NCBI GenBank assembly: GCA_943323675.2 | Contig: CALPIR020000064.1 | Coordinates: 1-11,116 of the forward strand | Direction of reading: 5' to 3' | Source: Chitinophaga pinensis | GTDB lineage: Bacteria; Bacteroidota; Bacteroidia; UKL13-3 | Length of the DNA: 11,116 nt | Shown: piece by piece, positions 6,907 through 11,116 of the stretch | Position numbering within the stretch: the first letter of the stretch is position 1 | How the letters are laid out: each line of letters starts with the position of its first letter | The notes under the pieces: generated by a model | Databases searched by the model: none | Told to the model about the DNA's origin: nothing | The model's input: only the letters and a program-made list of their open reading frames with translations | Position numbers and translations under genes: made by a program

Positions 6907-9135
6907 TTAATTAACCACAAGCCTTTTACTTTGTTCGGCTCCATTGTACTTAAGTTTTAATACATAAATTCCTGGAATTAAATTCGGGTGCTTTAATTCT
7001 ATTTTATTTAAACCCATTTGGCTTGGTTGTGTATTTTCAAATATGGTTTTACCCATTATATCGTGCACCATTATTTCTGTATTACCATTTTTTTCTGCTT
7101 CAAATTCAATCCAAAAACTACCTTGGTTTGGGTTTGGATAAATACTAACAGTTGATATTTGGTTGTTGTCTTTTTCATTTAAACCCGACAATAAAATGGC
7201 TTCTTTAATCATGCTGTATGCATTGGCTTTGCCATATCCCCATCGAGTTGAGTCTGGTGTATTGGTGGTAAAATTGTCTTTATAAGCAGTTCTGCTTAGT
7301 ATTTGTTTGATTTGTTGAGGGGTTAAAATTGGGTTTGCTTGTAATAACAAGGCCACAATGCCGCTAAACATGGGTGACGACATAGATGTGCCACTGGCTT
7401 CGGCATAATAATACTTGCGGCTACTAGCGCCAAAGGTGTATTGCGCAACGCTCGAGCTGTAATTACTTCCATTTGGTGCATAAGAAACATCATATGAATT
7501 TACACCTGAAGCAATGGTCATGCCTGGTGCTGCAATATCTGGTTTCATTCGCCCATCTGCAGTTGGGCCTATACTTGAAAATGGTGCAATGGCATTGGTA
7601 GTGGCATAACCCAGGTAACTTTGTTGTGCACCCGCCAAATTTTTAAAGCTAATTTTTGAAACATAAGCAGCAACAGTTATGGCTGCAGGTGAACAAGACA
7701 TTTCTCCAAGCGTATATCTGTTGTTTCCATTGGTTGCCCATGAGCGTCCGCCATTTACAAAAGCACCATAATATCCGTTATAGTCATTTACATATCCCAT
7801 CCATGCATCAAACTTACCTTCGTGGTTTAGTTTAATTGCAAGCGAATCGCTCGTTTTGCTATATAAATCCATTAAAAAGTGTGTCTTTTGGTTGTTAAAA
7901 TCACTTTGAGTACCTACTAAGCTATATTGTAATGTATCGCCCAAATAACTAATTAAATAGCCTGTTTTACTGCCATTGTTAAGTGCACATATGTTGCCAC
8001 TCGAATCTACCACATTGCCGTTATGATAAAGCAATAAATTGGCGCAAATACTTTTATTCTTTTCTCCCCAAACATCAACCCAAGTGCGCTTTTCGCCTAA
8101 TACATTAGGGAAACTAACAAAAGAATAATCAGTACCTGATAAAACGGTATCATTATTGGCCCAATGGATGTTTTCGTCACCGTTATTTCCTGCAGAGTTC
8201 ACAAAGATTTTACCCGGGCCAACTAAGTTATTTAAAGCTTGGCTAAACAAAGAACTTCCATCGTTAGGACCAATAGAACAACCCCAGCTTAAATTAGCCA
8301 CAGCTGGCTTGCCAACAGATGCAGCATAAGTAAATATATAGTTAACAGCATCAATAATACTGCTCATTCCTGCACCAGTCCATTCGCTTTTATTTGGTTT
8401 TATGCCCACAAATACCAAATCGCTTCCATATGCTACGCCTCTTCCCCTTGTATTGTATAAACTGCCTAGGCCAGATCCTGCTGCAATTCCGCCTACATGT
8501 GTGCCATGCGAGAACGAGCTTACATCATTACCAATCAATAACATGTTTGTGGTATCGGTTATTTCATTTCCGTAATTAAAACCTATTGGGGGTGTTCCAG
8601 CCTTGCGTTGCTCCCACACACGCTTAACACGTAATACATTTCCAAGCGTGTCGTAAAATGTAGGGTGACTGTAATCAAAACCAGCATCTATAATACCAAC
8701 CACCACATTTTTTCCAGTATAAGCCATTGGTAAATTAATGCCCATTTGCACAGAATCAACTCGGCTACTGCGCCTTGCAGGATCCATATTGGTGGCAACA
8801 GGCTCATCTAATTGAACATAAAGTATTCCTTTTAATTGGGTAAGGTTTACCATTTGTTTTTCAGGTATTTGCATGGTATAAATATCACCAGCTTGTGTGC
8901 CTACTTTTATACCCAAATTTACTAATTGTTGAAAGTTAATTTGTGAGGTATTTACTTTAACTATAGCTGATAAATACACCGTATTATCTAACTTATATCT
9001 AATAATCTCCTTGTTATTATCGTATTTATTTTGGCTTAGCCACAACCTTAAATTAGGCGATAACTGAGCGCTTTGTTGGCCATATAGGTTTAAAAAACCT
9101 AGGCTTGTAATAAGTAGTATAAATCTGATTAGCAT
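6907..9135 (-). CDS. Secreted subtilisin-like (S8) serine protease with T9SS C-terminal sorting domain
   Basis: This 742-residue protein is a predicted extracellular endopeptidase. From the ATG at 9135 it has a signal peptide (MLIRFILLITSLGFLNLYG, then QQ). A propeptide-like region spans about 54-113. The subtilase domain has the full catalytic set: D150 in VGIIDAGFDYSHP, H210 in SHGTHVGGIAAG, oxyanion N313 in NSAGNNG and S584 in SGTSMSSP. Between N313 and the SPAAITVAA strand (about 482) there are some 160 extra residues, rich in aromatic and Asn residues, as in several large Bacteroidota subtilases. Residues 660-742 form a type A T9SS domain: YPNPNQGSF, VHDIMGK, PGIYVLKL and terminal KRLVVN. 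The protein should therefore cross the outer membrane by the Por system and be released or anchored by its C-terminus. The frame continues upstream to a TTG at 9207, but that start would bury the signal peptide. Divergent from hrpB; substrate unknown. Confidence 0.94.
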   Translation of the reverse strand: MLIRFILLITSLGFLNLYGQQSAQLSPNLRLWLSQNKYDNNKEIIRYKLDNTVYLSAIVKVNTSQINFQQLVNLGIKVGTQAGDIYTMQIPEKQMVNLTQLKGILYVQLDEPVATNMDPARRSSRVDSVQMGINLPMAYTGKNVVVGIIDAGFDYSHPTFYDTLGNVLRVKRVWEQRKAGTPPIGFNYGNEITDTTNMLLIGNDVSSFSHGTHVGGIAAGSGLGSLYNTRGRGVAYGSDLVFVGIKPNKSEWTGAGMSSIIDAVNYIFTYAASVGKPAVANLSWGCSIGPNDGSSLFSQALNNLVGPGKIFVNSAGNNGDENIHWANNDTVLSGTDYSFVSFPNVLGEKRTWVDVWGEKNKSICANLLLYHNGNVVDSSGNICALNNGSKTGYLISYLGDTLQYSLVGTQSDFNNQKTHFLMDLYSKTSDSLAIKLNHEGKFDAWMGYVNDYNGYYGAFVNGGRSWATNGNNRYTLGEMSCSPAAITVAAYVSKISFKNLAGAQQSYLGYATTNAIAPFSSIGPTADGRMKPDIAAPGMTIASGVNSYDVSYAPNGSNYSSSVAQYTFGASSRKYYYAEASGTSMSSPMFSGIVALLLQANPILTPQQIKQILSRTAYKDNFTTNTPDSTRWGYGKANAYSMIKEAILLSGLNEKDNNQISTVSIYPNPNQGSFWIEFEAEKNGNTEIMVHDIMGKTIFENTQPSQMGLNKIELKHPNLIPGIYVLKLKYNGAEQSKRLVVN

Positions 9136-9145
9136 ATAAAAATGA

Positions 9146-9155
9146 TTGCATGCAA
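9146..9155. repeat. 10-bp palindrome TTGCATGCAA upstream of the protease gene
   Basis: A perfect palindrome starting 11 bases before the protease ATG, in its likely leader. A second GCATGC core occurs at 9199-9204 in the same divergent intergenic region. A regulator site is possible; no family is recognised. Confidence 0.3.
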
Positions 9156-9233
9156 CATAAAACATATTCAAAATAAAACAAAGGATTGATATTGAACTGC
9201 ATGCCAATTAAAGGGAACATTGCATATAATACT

Positions 9234-9241
9234 TACCTTTG
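9234..9241 (+). promoter_or_regulatory. Candidate -7 element for hrpB
   Basis: TACCTTTG is a perfect match to the Bacteroidota -7 consensus TAnnTTTG and is identical to the -7 box of rnpB in this window. It would start transcription near 9247, giving a leader of about 15 bases to the TTG at 9262. No -33 TTG is found at the expected spacing. Confidence 0.5.
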
Positions 9242-9261
9242 CAACCATAATTTTAAAGCAT

Positions 9262-11116
9262 TTGTCTTTTAACCCATACAGCACCGATTTACCCGTTACC
9301 GATATTATTGATGAGGTAAAATTGCACCTAAGTAAACAGAGTACGCTTATTGTTAATGCCCCTCCGGGTGCAGGAAAAAGTACCCTATTGCCTCTAACTT
9401 TATTGGATGAGCCGTGGTTAGCAGGCAAAAAAATAATTATGCTAGAACCACGCAGACTTGCCGCAAAAACCATAGCCATGCGCATGGCCGATTTGTGGGG
9501 TGATAAAGTAGGCGAAACCATTGGTTATCGGGTTAGGTTTGAAAACCGCGTTAGTGCATTAACACGTATTGAAGTGGTAACAGAGGGTATTTTAACCCGT
9601 ATGCTACATTCCGACAATGCGCTTGAGGGTGTGGGTTTGGTTATATTTGATGAGTTTCATGAACGCAGCATACATGCTGATGTGGCCATGGCTTTATGTC
9701 GAGAAGCCCAACAAATATTAAGGCCCGATTTACGGATGATGGTGATGTCGGCCACTTTAAACATGCCACAACTTACTGCTTTATTAAAAGCCCCTGTAGC
9801 AGTTAGCAGCGGAAGGCAATATCCAGTTGATGTGTTTTATGTTGGTGGTCAGGATGAGTTTTTGCTTCCTGAGGTTACATCAAGGGTTATTATAAAAGCA
9901 GTAAAAGAGCACGAAGGTGATGTATTGGTTTTTTTACCCGGTGAAGGCGAGATTAGAAAATGTGCTGAGTTGTTAAAACGTGATTTAAGTGCCTTTGCTA
10001 TACATCCACTTTATGGGCAGTTGCCACAGCAAGAACAATATCTAGCTATTGTTCCCAATAAATTTGGCAAACGAAAAGTGGTTTTAGCCACTTCAATTGC
10101 CGAAACAAGTTTAACCATTGAAGGAATAAAAATTGTAGTAGATACAGGCTATGGTCGGGTTTCTAAGTTTGATCCAAAATCGGGTTTATCAAGGTTAGAA
10201 ACGCTCCAGATTTCGAGAGATTCAGCCGATCAACGTGCGGGGCGCGCTGGACGATTAAGTGCAGGAGTTTGTTACCGCATGTGGACAGCAGCTACCCATC
10301 AACGTTTGGCAGAGCACCGTATTCCCGAAATAATGGAAGCCGATTTAGCAGCATTGGTGCTTGATTTAGCCCAATGGGGAATTACCAATATAGAACAACT
10401 TACCTGGTTATCTCCCCCACCCAAAGCAGCGGTAGCCCAAGCCATAGATACATTAACCAACTTAAATGCACTAGAAAATGGCCGCATAACCGAACATGGC
10501 AAACAGTTACACCAATTGGCTTGTCATCCGCGCATTGCTCACATGCTGTTAAAAGCTAAAGAGGATAATGCTGTGGCATTGGCTTCTGATATTGCAGCTA
10601 TATTAGAAGAAAGAGATCCTTTGCCCAAAGAAACTGGTATTGATATTAATTTACGCATTGAGGCTTTACGTAGGGCTAGGCAAAACAATGGGTTAGGAAA
10701 CAAATTTATCCGCATAGAAAAAGTAGCTGAATCATACCGCAGGATGTTAAATGCACAACCTGATAATGGGCCCGTTGATGTTTTTGAAACAGGATTGCTG
10801 CTGGCTTTTGCTTATCCAGAGCGTATTGCCTTTGCAAGACCAGGAAATAATGCACAGTTTCAATTGGCCAATGGAAAATACGCCACTGCCGGACACAGAG
10901 ATGATTTAGCCCACGAGCCTTGGCTTGCTGTTGCACATATTGATACCCGAGATGGTTTGGGTAAGATATTTATGGCATCGCCACTAAACCCCAAAGATTT
11001 ACTGCCTATGGTAAAAGAAAAGCAGGTAATTACTTGGGATACACGCAGAGGTGGCTTAATAGCCAGTAAAGATTTGCGTATTGGCAGCATCGTTTTACAA
11101 TCAAAACCCCTCCCCA
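9262..11116 (+). CDS. hrpB: ATP-dependent helicase HrpB, 3'-truncated by window edge
   Basis: The first 618 codons of a DEAH/RHA-type superfamily 2 helicase are present; HrpB is usually about 820-840 residues, so roughly a quarter, including most of the C-terminal HrpB domain, is outside. Motifs in order: Walker A PPGAGKST (34-41), LEPRRLAA (Ia), DEFH (130-133, motif II, the HrpB variant of DEAH), SAT (163-165, III), ATSIAETSLTIEGIKIVVDTG split around 276 (V) and QRAGRAGR (324-331, VI). A helicase-associated region with the LPKETG and YPERIAFARPG segments follows. HrpB is a predicted NTP-driven RNA helicase whose cellular role is poorly defined. No in-frame ATG occurs between the upstream stop (9193) and the conserved N-terminus; I chose the TTG at 9262 because it yields SFNPYSTDLPVTDII, like relatives beginning with a similar stretch, and lies just after a -7 box. 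A TTG at 9220 is upstream of that box. Confidence 0.95.
   Translation, partial: MSFNPYSTDLPVTDIIDEVKLHLSKQSTLIVNAPPGAGKSTLLPLTLLDEPWLAGKKIIMLEPRRLAAKTIAMRMADLWGDKVGETIGYRVRFENRVSALTRIEVVTEGILTRMLHSDNALEGVGLVIFDEFHERSIHADVAMALCREAQQILRPDLRMMVMSATLNMPQLTALLKAPVAVSSGRQYPVDVFYVGGQDEFLLPEVTSRVIIKAVKEHEGDVLVFLPGEGEIRKCAELLKRDLSAFAIHPLYGQLPQQEQYLAIVPNKFGKRKVVLATSIAETSLTIEGIKIVVDTGYGRVSKFDPKSGLSRLETLQISRDSADQRAGRAGRLSAGVCYRMWTAATHQRLAEHRIPEIMEADLAALVLDLAQWGITNIEQLTWLSPPPKAAVAQAIDTLTNLNALENGRITEHGKQLHQLACHPRIAHMLLKAKEDNAVALASDIAAILEERDPLPKETGIDINLRIEALRRARQNNGLGNKFIRIEKVAESYRRMLNAQPDNGPVDVFETGLLLAFAYPERIAFARPGNNAQFQLANGKYATAGHRDDLAHEPWLAVAHIDTRDGLGKIFMASPLNPKDLLPMVKEKQVITWDTRRGGLIASKDLRIGSIVLQSKPLP

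Noticed and set aside
9136..9207. Protease start at TTG 9207, adding 24 residues
   Set aside because: The ATG at 9135 begins a textbook signal peptide; the longer form would place it internally and overlap the divergent hrpB control region.
9168..9521. Minus-strand 117-codon frame opposite the start of hrpB
   Set aside because: It is antisense to the conserved helicase motif I region and has no recognisable protein features.
1..11116. Mobile element, CRISPR array, toxin-antitoxin or defence island
   Set aside because: No transposase, integrase, regular spaced repeats, tRNA-associated insertion or paired small genes were seen; all major genes are housekeeping or common secreted types.

Overview
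The window reads as an ordinary stretch of chromosome from a Bacteroidota bacterium, probably an environmental member of the Sphingobacteriales, Chitinophagales or Cytophagales type; genus cannot be told from the sequence. The pointers are an AT-rich composition, a secreted subtilase ending in a type IX secretion (T9SS) C-terminal domain, promoters with the Bacteroidota -7 motif TAnnTTTG, a near absence of Shine-Dalgarno sequences, and Bacteroidota-like versions of homogentisate dioxygenase, Ppk1 and HrpB.

Layout from left to right: the 3' part of pabB (+, runs off the left edge); homogentisate 1,2-dioxygenase (-); the RNase P RNA gene rnpB (-) with a clear promoter and terminator; polyphosphate kinase ppk1 (-); a secreted TPR protein of unknown function (+); a 322-base intergenic stretch between convergent genes, with a strong terminator and several inverted repeats; a large secreted S8 protease (-); and the 5' three quarters of the DEAH-type helicase gene hrpB (+, runs off the right edge).

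The genes do not form one pathway. Strand alternates often and each gene seems to be its own transcription unit: folate synthesis (pabB), tyrosine/phenylalanine breakdown (hmgA), tRNA maturation (rnpB), polyphosphate metabolism (ppk1), envelope or secreted functions (TPR protein, protease) and an RNA helicase-like protein (hrpB). I see no phage, transposon, CRISPR array, tRNA or defence system.

I found no convincing previously undescribed system. The points most worth a second look are the architecture of the rnpB promoter, three copies of a GCAA-capped hairpin sequence inside the RNase P RNA, an Asp in place of the usual Glu iron ligand in the homogentisate dioxygenase, a TTG start for hrpB with no in-frame ATG upstream, and the uncharacterised TPR protein divergent from ppk1.
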